Of a stretch of 64,000 nt of DNA, positions 29,573 to 38,293 are shown one piece after another. Below the pieces are notes generated by a model, which saw nothing but the letters and a program-made list of their open reading frames with translations, was not told where the DNA came from and did not search any database. Every line of letters starts with the position of its first letter. Position 1 is the first letter of the stretch. The position numbers and the translations under genes are program-made. This DNA comes from Hyphomicrobium sp. (lineage in GTDB: Bacteria; Pseudomonadota; Alphaproteobacteria; Rhizobiales; Hyphomicrobiaceae): positions 27,622 to 91,621 of the forward strand of contig JAIEMV010000018.1 of NCBI GenBank assembly GCA_019751875.1. Reading direction: 5' to 3'.

Positions 29573-30412
29573 TTACTTCTTTTCGGCGGGCTTAGCCGGA
29601 GCCGAACCGGTCGTCGTCGGGGGTGCGCCCGGGCCATCGGTCGGAAGGTTCTTCAGCTGGTCGGCTTTGAATTTATCGATCGCGGCCTTTTGGCGATCGC
29701 GGATCTGCGCCATCAGCTGGCCGCGGGCCTTCTTGTATTCGGCGTTATCGATCGGCTTGCCAGCGAATGCTTCGGTGAAGCCGTCCAACGGAACGGGGAA
29801 ACCGATCGGCTGCGCAGCCGCGTTCATGGCGACGACCATCAGTCCGCCACCCGCCTTCATCTGATCCACGATGGCGGCATCAGCTTCGATTTCAGCCGTG
29901 CAACCCGATGCGTGGCAGAGTGAGTATTTCAAGTCGACCGGCTTCAGCTCCTTGTCGTCCACTTTTTCGTTTTTCGCGATCTTAGCCCACTGATCTTTGG
30001 TGTAGACCGCGGCGCGCAAACCCGGGGGCAACGCCATACCAAGCGGCACCATGATCATGAGGTGCTTCTTGTCCTGGCCTTGGACTTCACGGATGGCGGC
30101 GGAGACAAGCACCATGCCTGAGTTGCCGTCGAGCCGCTCGTGATGGGTCAGGCAGATTTCCTTTTCGTCCTTGACCTCTTTGCCGTCGGCATCCTTCTTC
30201 ACCAGCGGCGTCTTCTCGCACAGTTTCACCCAAGCGCTCTTGTTCGCGGCGGGGGCTGCACTCGCGGCAGGGGCGGCGGCACCAGCAGCGGGCTTGGCAG
30301 GCGCGGCGGCCGGCGCCGGCTTATCCTGCGCGAGGGCGGATGTGCTCGCGATAGCCAGAGCAGCGGCGAGCGCGCTTAAGGCGGACAAACCAAACTTTTC
30401 CGTGTGTGCCAT
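29573..30412 (-). CDS. Invasion-associated locus B (IalB) family periplasmic protein
   Basis: A 279-residue exported protein: signal peptide about 1-28 (ending ALAQD), then a linker of A, P and K (about 29-57). The IalB domain runs from about 58 to 225, with WVKLCEKTPLVKKDADGKEV, EKEICLTHHERLDGNSGMVL, LMIMVPLGMALPPGLRAAVY and LKYSLCHASGCTAEIEAD. Its four cysteines (LCE, ICL, LCHASGC) match the family's disulfides. A charged C-terminal tail follows. IalB proteins were named from Bartonella, where they aid erythrocyte entry, but they are widespread in free-living alphaproteobacteria with unknown function. Confidence 0.88.
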   Translation of the reverse strand: MAHTEKFGLSALSALAAALAIASTSALAQDKPAPAAAPAKPAAGAAAPAASAAPAANKSAWVKLCEKTPLVKKDADGKEVKDEKEICLTHHERLDGNSGMVLVSAAIREVQGQDKKHLMIMVPLGMALPPGLRAAVYTKDQWAKIAKNEKVDDKELKPVDLKYSLCHASGCTAEIEADAAIVDQMKAGGGLMVVAMNAAAQPIGFPVPLDGFTEAFAGKPIDNAEYKKARGQLMAQIRDRQKAAIDKFKADQLKNLPTDGPGAPPTTTGSAPAKPAEKK

Positions 30413-30783
30413 GGATAATTCGACCTTTCTCTCTGGGCCGGCTGACCGGCTCCAACCCTCTATGGCGCGCGTTCTTCAGGGTCGTCGGTACACTGGTCCG
30501 ACCGACGTTTCGTCGAGCTTGCACACCCTCCAGCGCCCTTGCGCCAGCCGACGGGCAGTAAGGCTCGGATTGCGGCAATCCCGTGGCCGGGCAAACCGGC
30601 TCCGACTCGTGCACAGCGGTAACGTGTGGCACGTTGCAAACTGGCCACGGATCGGTCGCGTTTGTGTCCTACTCTAGTCAATGGCGAAAGGGCTAACCAC
30701 ATGCCAGCATTATGACAACAGGCGCTTTTCTTGACGTCGGCCAGCGGTCATTCGCGGCCGCCACTCGCAAATCCATAGATCAA

Positions 30784-32631
30784 ATGACGCGCCAGTGGCT
30801 GCGCTTGGTATCGTGCTCGTTCTTGCGCTTGGACCTGCACGGAGTGGCGGCTGCATTCGTGATTTTTTCCATATTGGTGCTGTCGAGTGCTGCCTTTGCA
30901 GAAGCCGGCTCGCACGCGATCGCCATGCATGGAGCGCCGAAGTACCCGGCAGGCTTCACCCATTTCAATTACGCCGACCCGAATGCGCCCAAGGGCGGGC
31001 GTGTCGTTCTCGGGCAGACAGGATCGTTCGATACGCTCAACCCTCTCATCATCCGCGGTGAGCCCGTCGCCGGCATTCGCGAGTGGGTTTACGAGACGCT
31101 CATGGCGCGCGGGTTCGACGAGCCATTCACGATGTACGGCCTCGTTGCCAAAACCGTGGAGGTGCCGCCGGACCGGTCATCGGTGACCTTTCATCTCGAT
31201 CCCGCGGCGCGGTTCTCGGACGGCAAACCGATCACCGCTGATGACGTGATTTTTTCGATGGAGACGCTGCGCGAGCGGGGTCGTCCGAACCATCGCAATT
31301 CGTACAAGAAGGTCGTGCGTACGGACCGCTTGTCGGATCTGGCGGTCCGCTTCGTGTTCGATGCGAGCGGCGATCGCGAGATGCCGCTGATCATGGCGTC
31401 CATGCCGGTATTGCCGAATCATCTTCTGACGCCCGAGACCTTCGAGCGCACGACGCTCGCGCCGATCGTCGGTTCAGGACCTTACACCATCGCCGCCATC
31501 GATGCTGGACGCTCGATCACCTACAAGCGCAATCCGGAGTATTGGGGCCGCGATCTGCCGGTGAACCGCGGCCGATATAATTTCGATGAGATCCGCTACG
31601 AATACTTTCGCGACATGAGTGTGCAGTTCGAAGCCTTCAAGTCCGGGGTTCTCGACGTGCGGACCGAAGACGATCCGAAGCTTTGGGCGTCGGGCTATGA
31701 CATTCCAGCCAGACGTGATGGTCGTCTCTTGACGCGCGAAATCGAGACGGGATTGCCGGCGGGCATGTCGGCTCTGGCGTTCAACATCCGCCGGCCCGTG
31801 TTCCAGGATCCGCGCGTGCGCCGTGGGCTTCTGCTTCTGTTCAACTTCGAATGGGTGAACAAGACGCTCTATCACGGTCTCTACAAACGCACGGAGAGTT
31901 TCTTCGAGCGGTCGTACCTATCGTCTGCGGGCAGGCCCGCCGATGCGCGCGAGCGAGAACTTCTCGCGCCGTTCCCCGACGCGGTGCTGCCGGAAGTGAT
32001 GGAGGGTCGCTATCGCATGCCGGTCAGCGACGGTACGGGACACAACCGCGAGAATGCGCGCGAGGCCTTCCGGCTGTTCAGCGAGGCGGGCTATGTAATT
32101 GATGGCGGCCGGCTCGTGCATAAGGAGACGCGGGCGCCGCTGGGTTTTGAGATCCTCGCGGGCTCCAGCGTGCAGCAGCGCCTTATTGCCAGCTATGTGT
32201 CCGACCTTGCCAAACTGGGGATCGCGGCACGGCTGCGGGTCGTCGACAGTTCACAATATCAGTCGCGGCTCAAGGATTATGACTACGACATGATCCAGAC
32301 CGCCTGGCCGTCATCGCTTTCGCCGGGAAACGAGCAGGTGTTCCGGTGGGATAGCCGCAACGCCGACGTGCCGGGGTCGTTCAACTTCGTCGGCGTCAAG
32401 AACCCGGCAGTCGATGCGATGATCAACAGGCTGCTCGAGGCCGAGGGGGACGAAGACTTTACGTCCGCCGTGCGGGCGCTCGACCGTGTGCTGCTCTCCG
32501 GACACTATGTCATCCCGCTATTTCATGCCTCCCGGCAATGGGTGGCCAATTGGAAGCAGGTTCAGGGACCGAAAACGTTCTCCTTGTGGGGATACAATCT
32601 CGACACGTGGTGGATTGACGGGCAGAAGTAG
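30784..32631 (+). CDS. Extracellular solute-binding protein family 5 (YejA-like peptide-binding)
   Basis: A 615-residue periplasmic binding protein of ABC transporters for oligopeptides and related solutes. It has an export signal (about 18-40, VAAAFVIFSILVLSSAAFAE). Family landmarks are HAIAMHGAPKYPAGFTHFNY, PNAPKGGRVVLGQTGSFDTL, FHLDPAARFSDGKPITADDV, IVGSGPYTIAAIDAGRSITY, KRNPEYWGRDLPVN and FNFEWVNKTLYHGLYKR. This pattern is closest to YejA. The ATG at 30784 is preferred over one at 30712 because it leaves a shorter lead to the signal; neither has a strong ribosome site. No permease or ATPase gene adjoins it, which is unusual for the family. Confidence 0.87.
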   Translation: MTRQWLRLVSCSFLRLDLHGVAAAFVIFSILVLSSAAFAEAGSHAIAMHGAPKYPAGFTHFNYADPNAPKGGRVVLGQTGSFDTLNPLIIRGEPVAGIREWVYETLMARGFDEPFTMYGLVAKTVEVPPDRSSVTFHLDPAARFSDGKPITADDVIFSMETLRERGRPNHRNSYKKVVRTDRLSDLAVRFVFDASGDREMPLIMASMPVLPNHLLTPETFERTTLAPIVGSGPYTIAAIDAGRSITYKRNPEYWGRDLPVNRGRYNFDEIRYEYFRDMSVQFEAFKSGVLDVRTEDDPKLWASGYDIPARRDGRLLTREIETGLPAGMSALAFNIRRPVFQDPRVRRGLLLLFNFEWVNKTLYHGLYKRTESFFERSYLSSAGRPADARERELLAPFPDAVLPEVMEGRYRMPVSDGTGHNRENAREAFRLFSEAGYVIDGGRLVHKETRAPLGFEILAGSSVQQRLIASYVSDLAKLGIAARLRVVDSSQYQSRLKDYDYDMIQTAWPSSLSPGNEQVFRWDSRNADVPGSFNFVGVKNPAVDAMINRLLEAEGDEDFTSAVRALDRVLLSGHYVIPLFHASRQWVANWKQVQGPKTFSLWGYNLDTWWIDGQK

Positions 32632-32662
32632 GCCGCTCAACCGCCTTCAACGTCCGATATCC

Positions 32663-34228
32663 ATGACCGTCGCCCTGCCGCCCCTCGTCATCCCCGAGCG
32701 CTTCAACATGGCGCGCTACTGTCTCGCCGCGCAGGCGGAACGGTTGCCGAAGAAGCCTGCCCTCGTGGTCATCGACGATCCCGATCCGCATACCCAACCG
32801 CTGGAAACGTGGACGTTCGCGCAGTTGGAAGACGCGGTGTTGCGGGTCGCCGCAGCGCTGGAAGACCTGGGGCTCAAGCCCGGCGACCGTATTCTCATCC
32901 GGCTCGACAACACGAGCACGTATCCAATCCTCTATTCCGGGGCGATCGCAGCGGGCTTGATCGCTGTGGCGACATCAAGCCAGCTGACGGCAGCGGAGGC
33001 GGATTTCCTGATGCAGGACAGCGCACCGCGCGCGGTGGCGTTGGCCCCACATCTGCCGCGCGGCGACATTCCGGACGGCGTGATCGTGCTGGAAGAAGCA
33101 ACAGTGCGCGACATGATCCACTCTGCGCGGCGCGGCCGCTATGCCGATACGAGCGCCGAAGATCCGGCGTATCTGCTCTACACATCGGGCACGACGGCGC
33201 GCCCGAAGGGTGTCGTGCACGCGCATCGCGTGGCACTGGGGCGCTCGCGGACGTATCAGGGCTGGTATGGCATCCGCCCCGACGACGTGATGCTGCACGC
33301 GGGCGCGTTCAACTGGACCTATACTCTCGGCACCGGATTGATCGACCCGTGGGCCAACGGTGTCACGAGCACCATCTTCGTCGGCGAGAAGACGCCGGAG
33401 GTGTGGCCGACCGTGATCCGCAAAGCTGGCGCGACGCTCTTTGCCGCCGTGCCGGGGCTGTTCCGGCAGATCCTGAAGTATGCACCGCCGGGGCCGCTCG
33501 ATGTGAGCCCTCTGCGGCATGGGTTGATTGCGGGTGAGGCCCCTGCCCCGTCGCTTTTTGGCGATTGGCATGCGCGCACGGGGACTGAACTCTACGAAGC
33601 GCTGGGGATGAGCGAGATCTCGACGTACGTTTCGACGTGTCCGGGCATGGCGCGCAAGGAAGGTTCGCCGGGTCGGGCGCAGCCGGGACGGCGTGTGGCG
33701 GTGCTGCCCGTAGAAGGTGGCACAGAGCCACTGCCTGCGGGCCAGGAAGGTTTGCTCGCAGTGCACCGGTCGGACCCCGGCTTGATGCTCGGCTACTGGA
33801 ATCGCGCCGATGAAGAGGCGGAGGTTTATCGCGGCGAGTGGTTCCTCGGCGGCGATCTCGCGATCATTGATGCGGACGGCTACATCTTTCATCAGGGCCG
33901 CGCCAACGACGTGATGAAGGCGCTCGGCTATCGGGTGTCGCCATTGGAGGTCGAAACGGCGCTCGCGCAGCATGCCGATGTGGCGGAGGTGGCGTGCGCG
34001 GAGATTTCACCGCGCGAAGGTGTGACGGTGATCGGGGCCTTTCTCGTCACAAAGCCCGGGCATACCGTGGACGCAGCAAGCGTGCTGGCATTCGCGAAAG
34101 AACGGCTCGCGCAATACAAATGCCCTCGCGAAATCATCGTGGTGGATGCCCTGCCGCGCACGCCGAACGGGAAAGTGAAGCGGAGCGAGTTGGGGCGGAT
34201 GTTCAAGAAGTTGCGACCGACTTCGTAG
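32663..34228 (+). CDS. Acyl-CoA synthetase, AMP-forming (ANL superfamily)
   Basis: A 521-residue adenylate-forming ligase. The AMP-binding P-loop is YLLYTSGTTARPKGVVHAH, followed by ALGMSEISTY (A5-type), EWFLGGDLAIIDADGYIFHQ (A7) with the ribose-binding Asp, GRANDVMKALGYRVSPLEVE (A8 hinge) and PRTPNGKVKRSELG with the catalytic Lys (A10). The opening NMARYCLAAQAERLPKKPAL resembles benzoate- or medium-chain acyl-CoA ligases; the substrate cannot be set from sequence. The ATG at 32663 was chosen as the usual family start; the frame extends upstream through the preceding gene's end. It follows the binding-protein gene by 31 nt. Confidence 0.88.
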   Translation: MTVALPPLVIPERFNMARYCLAAQAERLPKKPALVVIDDPDPHTQPLETWTFAQLEDAVLRVAAALEDLGLKPGDRILIRLDNTSTYPILYSGAIAAGLIAVATSSQLTAAEADFLMQDSAPRAVALAPHLPRGDIPDGVIVLEEATVRDMIHSARRGRYADTSAEDPAYLLYTSGTTARPKGVVHAHRVALGRSRTYQGWYGIRPDDVMLHAGAFNWTYTLGTGLIDPWANGVTSTIFVGEKTPEVWPTVIRKAGATLFAAVPGLFRQILKYAPPGPLDVSPLRHGLIAGEAPAPSLFGDWHARTGTELYEALGMSEISTYVSTCPGMARKEGSPGRAQPGRRVAVLPVEGGTEPLPAGQEGLLAVHRSDPGLMLGYWNRADEEAEVYRGEWFLGGDLAIIDADGYIFHQGRANDVMKALGYRVSPLEVETALAQHADVAEVACAEISPREGVTVIGAFLVTKPGHTVDAASVLAFAKERLAQYKCPREIIVVDALPRTPNGKVKRSELGRMFKKLRPTS

Positions 34229-34240
34229 AGCCGACCATAC

Positions 34241-37200
34241 CTAAGCGGCCTTCTTGGCTTCGCCCGCGATGCGGGCCAGCGATGAGACGAGTTGGCGGAC
34301 GCCTTTGATGCGGGCCGAGGCGGTGTCGAAATCGCCGCGGAAGACGAGCTTGTGGTCGGGTTGCATTTTGGCGCGCGCGCGTTCGGTTTGCAGGAATTGC
34401 GCGAGGCCTGCCGCATTGGCGAAGTCGTTCTTGCGGAAGGTGATGACGGCGCCCTTGGGGCCCGCATCGACCTTGGCGATGTTGGCAGTGCGGCAGAGGC
34501 CTTTGATTTCCATCACGTCGAGCAGATACCGCACTTCGTCGGGGAGTTCCCCGAAGCGGTCCACCAATTCGGCGGCAAAGCCGTCAATGTCGGCGCGGGT
34601 TTCGAGCGACGACAGGCGGCGGTAGAGCCCCAAGCGGAGTTGCAGGTCGGCGACGTAGGCTTCGGGGATCAGCACCGGCATGCCGAGCGCGATTTCCGGG
34701 CTCCACTTGTCGGCTGCTTCGCCGAGATCGCCGCCCTTCATCGCCGCCACAGCCTCTTCCAGCATCGACTGATAAAGTTCGAAGCCGACTTCGCGGATGT
34801 GGCCGGACTGCTCTTCGCCGAGCAGGTTGCCGGCGCCGCGAATATCGAGGTCGTGGGAGGCGAGCGAAAAGCCAGCGCCCAGCGTGTCAAGTGACTGTAG
34901 AACTTTCAGGCGCTTGTCGGCGCCCTCGGTGAGGACGCGATTTGGCGGCGTGGTGAAGTAGGCGTAGGCGCGGCGCTTCGAACGGCCGACGCGGCCGCGC
35001 AGCTGATAGAGGGCTGCGAGCCCGAACATGTCGGCGCGGTGGACGATGAGCGTGTTGGCGTTGGGCACGTCGAGGCCGGATTCGACGATCGCGGTGGAGA
35101 GGAGGATGTCGTACTGGCCCTCGTAGAAGGCCGTCATGATATCTTCGAGTTCGGTCGGCGTCAGCTGGCCATGGGCGCGGGCGACCTTCAGTTCCGGCAC
35201 CACTTCACGCAGGAATTCGGCCACTTCGTCGAGGTCGGCGATGCGGGGGACGACATAGAAGCTTTGGCCGCCACGAGCGCGTTCACGCTTTAGCGCATCG
35301 GCGAGGATGACCGGATCAAACGGCGAGATGAACGTGCGCACGGCAAGGCGGTCGACCGGCGGCGTGGTGATAAGGGAGAGTTCGCGCACGCCGGTGAGCG
35401 CCAGTTGGAGCGTGCGAGGGATGGGCGTGGCGGAGAGCGTGAGTACGTGCACGTCTTCGCGCAGTTTTTTCAGGCGCTCCTTGTGGGTGACGCCGAAGTG
35501 CTGCTCCTCGTCCACAATGATCAGTCCGAGGCGGGCGAAATCAATCGACTTGCCGAGCAGCGCGTGCGTGCCGACGACGACATCGATCTTGCCGTCCTTC
35601 AGCCCGGCTTTCACGTCAGCCAGATCCTTCGCGGAGACGAGGCGCGAGGCTTGCGCGACGTTCACGGGCAGGCCTTTGAAGCGCTCGCTAAAGGTCTTGA
35701 AGTGCTGGCGGGCGAGCAGCGTGGTCGGCACGACGACCGCAACCTGCATCCCGTTCAGGGCCGCGACGAATGCAGCGCGGAGCGCGACTTCCGTTTTGCC
35801 GAAGCCGACGTCGCCGCACACGAGGCGATCCATCGGGCGGCCGGAGGCGAGGTCGGTGAGCACGGCTTCGATGCTCTGCGCCTGGTCTTCGGTTTCTTCG
35901 TAGGGGAAGCGGGCGACGAACTCGTCCCAGGCGCCGGTCGGCGGTGAGACGGCAGGCGCTTCCTTGAGCTGGCGCAGGGCTGCAATCTTGATCAGTTCGC
36001 TGGCGATCTCGCGCAGGCGGTTCTTGAGGCGGGCCTTGCGTGATTGCCATGCGCCGCCGCCGAGCTTGTCGAGTTGGCCGTCGCCTTCGTCGGAGCCGTA
36101 GCGCGAGAGAAGTTCGATGTTCTCGACCGGCAGGTAGAGCTTGTCGCCGCCGGCATAGATCAGTTCCAGGCAGTCGTGCGGTGCACCCAGCGCCGTGATG
36201 GTCTTGAGGCCGGCGAAGCGGCCGATGCCGTGGTCGGCGTGGACGACGAGGTCGCCGACGGAGAGGCTTGTTGCTTCAGTGAGAACACTGGCTGGGCGCT
36301 TCGCTTTGCGGCGCGGGCGGACGAGCCGGTCGCCAAGGATGTCCTGTTCACCGATAACGGCGAGCGTCGGTGTCTCGAAGCCTTCTTCGATGCCAAGCAC
36401 GCCGAGCGCGGTGATGTCGCCAGGCAGGGCTAGCGCTTCATCGTAGCTCTCGACCTTGCGCACGTCTTTAAGGCCATGCTCGGTCAGCAGGCTTGAGAGA
36501 CGTTCGCGCGCGCCGGGCGTCCAAGTGACAACGAGAACGCGTCGCTTGCCGATCTGAAGGGCGCGGATGTGATCGACGACGGCGTCGAACACATTGATGT
36601 CCGGATTCTGGCGTTCGAGTGCGAAGCTTTTACCCTTCTTGGCGTGCATCGATCGCACATGCGGGCCTTCGGTCTGCTCGAACGCGGTGAAGCGCACAAT
36701 CTCGTGGCCGCCGAGCGCCTGCCCCCAGGATTTGGCGTCGAGGAACATCTGATCCGGAGGCACGGGCTTGTAGGGTTCGGCGCCAAAGGTCTTGGTTTCA
36801 AGGCCCTCGACGCGGGCGTCGTAATGCTCGCCAATCTGCTCGAAGCGGGCTTTGACAACATCCTCGGCATGGTGGTCGAACGATACCTTCGCACCGTGGA
36901 CATAGTCGAACAGGGTCTCGAGCTTCTCGTGGTAGAACGGCAGCCAGTGCTCCTGGCCCTGGAAGCGGCGGCCTGCACTTACGGCTTCGTACAGCGGATC
37001 GTCGCCGGTCGCGCCGCCGAATAATTCCACGTAGCGGCGGCGGAAAAGTGCGATCGGATGCTCCCCGAAGGCCACTTCCGATACCGGCATCAGAACTACC
37101 TTCGGCACCGGCTTCAGCGATCGCTGCGTTTCGATGTCGAACGACTTGATGCTTTCGATGGTGTCGCCGAAGAAATCGAGGCGGATCGGCGTCTGACGGC

Positions 37201-37720
37201 CGGGCGAAAAAAGATCGAGAATGCCACCGCGAACGGCGAATTCGCCCGGCTCCATGACGGTAGAGGAGCGCGTATAGCCCGCCAGCGACAGACGGCGGGT
37301 CAATTCGCCCATATCGATGCGCTGGCCGGGTGCCAGTATCTTCATCGCGTTCTTGATGAACTGCCGCGGCGGCACTTTTTGCAGAACCGCGTTTACCGTG
37401 GTCAGAACGATCGTCGGATCCTTGCGGCCGCCATGGGCCAATTTGGCCAGTGCCGTGACGCGCTTTGCAACGATGTCGGCGTTGGGGCCGACGCGGTCAT
37501 ACGGCACGGTATCCCACGCCGGAAACGAGATGATCTTCACCTTGGGGGCGAAGAACTTCAGCGCGTTTTCGATCTCTTCGGTGCGTCGGTCGTCGCGGGC
37601 GATGTGGAGGTGGAGGCCGGGGCCAGCCCCGCTGCCTGCTTCGTGAACGAGATTAGCCAGCACGAGAGCGTCGAGGCCTTCGGGGACGCCGCATAAAATG
37701 GTGTCGTGCTTAGCGGTCAT
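34241..37720 (-). CDS. mfd: Transcription-repair coupling factor Mfd
   Basis: A 1159-residue DNA translocase that removes RNA polymerase stalled at lesions and recruits UvrA. The UvrB-like N-terminal module (about 1-350) includes YTRSSTVMEPGEFAVRGGIL. The RNA-polymerase interaction domain (about 475-560) shows VGDLVVHADHGIGRFAGLKT. The helicase core has Walker A CGDVGFGKTEVALRAAFVAA, the DEEQHFG box, and a TRG-type end with LLGEEQSGHIREVGFELYQ. Its length equals typical alphaproteobacterial Mfd. It is followed on the opposite side by the sdhE gene, 21 nt upstream of its start and on the same strand, so sdhE and mfd are probably co-transcribed. Confidence 0.97.
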   Translation of the reverse strand: MTAKHDTILCGVPEGLDALVLANLVHEAGSGAGPGLHLHIARDDRRTEEIENALKFFAPKVKIISFPAWDTVPYDRVGPNADIVAKRVTALAKLAHGGRKDPTIVLTTVNAVLQKVPPRQFIKNAMKILAPGQRIDMGELTRRLSLAGYTRSSTVMEPGEFAVRGGILDLFSPGRQTPIRLDFFGDTIESIKSFDIETQRSLKPVPKVVLMPVSEVAFGEHPIALFRRRYVELFGGATGDDPLYEAVSAGRRFQGQEHWLPFYHEKLETLFDYVHGAKVSFDHHAEDVVKARFEQIGEHYDARVEGLETKTFGAEPYKPVPPDQMFLDAKSWGQALGGHEIVRFTAFEQTEGPHVRSMHAKKGKSFALERQNPDINVFDAVVDHIRALQIGKRRVLVVTWTPGARERLSSLLTEHGLKDVRKVESYDEALALPGDITALGVLGIEEGFETPTLAVIGEQDILGDRLVRPRRKAKRPASVLTEATSLSVGDLVVHADHGIGRFAGLKTITALGAPHDCLELIYAGGDKLYLPVENIELLSRYGSDEGDGQLDKLGGGAWQSRKARLKNRLREIASELIKIAALRQLKEAPAVSPPTGAWDEFVARFPYEETEDQAQSIEAVLTDLASGRPMDRLVCGDVGFGKTEVALRAAFVAALNGMQVAVVVPTTLLARQHFKTFSERFKGLPVNVAQASRLVSAKDLADVKAGLKDGKIDVVVGTHALLGKSIDFARLGLIIVDEEQHFGVTHKERLKKLREDVHVLTLSATPIPRTLQLALTGVRELSLITTPPVDRLAVRTFISPFDPVILADALKRERARGGQSFYVVPRIADLDEVAEFLREVVPELKVARAHGQLTPTELEDIMTAFYEGQYDILLSTAIVESGLDVPNANTLIVHRADMFGLAALYQLRGRVGRSKRRAYAYFTTPPNRVLTEGADKRLKVLQSLDTLGAGFSLASHDLDIRGAGNLLGEEQSGHIREVGFELYQSMLEEAVAAMKGGDLGEAADKWSPEIALGMPVLIPEAYVADLQLRLGLYRRLSSLETRADIDGFAAELVDRFGELPDEVRYLLDVMEIKGLCRTANIAKVDAGPKGAVITFRKNDFANAAGLAQFLQTERARAKMQPDHKLVFRGDFDTASARIKGVRQLVSSLARIAGEAKKAA

Positions 37721-37741
37721 GGATCGGGCTCAAAAGTCTCA

Positions 37742-38086
37742 TCAAGCGGACGGCATGCCGTGGAAGGCACGGACCGCGTTGACGATATCGGCGAACGGTA
37801 CGTCGTAGGCAGCGTCAGGCGAGAGCAACAGGCCCTGAAGCTCCGTCTCCTGCTGGGTCAGAAAGTCTTCGAAGCGCGTCAGTTCGGCTGCGTCCATGCT
37901 GCCGAGCCGCGCGTTGGCATAAGTCCCGATCAGAATATCGAGTTCCTTCGTGCCGCGGTGGGTGGCGCGCCACAGCGCCCGGCGGCGGCGGACATCGAGA
38001 TCATCGGCCGAGATGGGGTGCTCCATGACGGGCGGGGGGTCCTTGTGGGTTTTCCGGGGAGAACGCTTGACGCGTTCGGCTTCCAT
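37742..38086 (-). CDS. sdhE: FAD assembly factor SdhE (succinate dehydrogenase assembly factor 2)
   Basis: A 114-residue protein. After a basic lead of about 30 residues comes the conserved DVRRRRALWRATHRGTKELD, containing the RGxxE motif (Arg-Gly-Thr-Lys-Glu) that contacts SdhA. LDILIGTYANARLGSMDAAE and LTRFEDFLTQQETELQGLL follow, giving the five-helix SdhE fold. SdhE promotes covalent flavin attachment to succinate dehydrogenase in the cytoplasm. The start at 38086 has a GGCGGAG site. Location between recG and mfd is a recurring arrangement in alphaproteobacteria. Confidence 0.92.
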   Translation of the reverse strand: MEAERVKRSPRKTHKDPPPVMEHPISADDLDVRRRRALWRATHRGTKELDILIGTYANARLGSMDAAELTRFEDFLTQQETELQGLLLSPDAAYDVPFADIVNAVRAFHGMPSA

Positions 38087-38293
38087 GGGTTTGCTCCGCC
38101 TGTGGGTATACGGAGGCCAAGGCGGCGACGTGGTTCTATAGCGCTCGGACGAGGTTAGGGCTAGACCAGCCAGAGCCTGCGAGCAGCCGGCGAATGATTT
38201 GCCGCGCCTCGGCGCGGGCCCTTCCACGCGCTAATCCGGGGGTCAACTCTCTCCTCGCCCTCACGCATCGAACCCAAAGGCATGCGGAACTCC

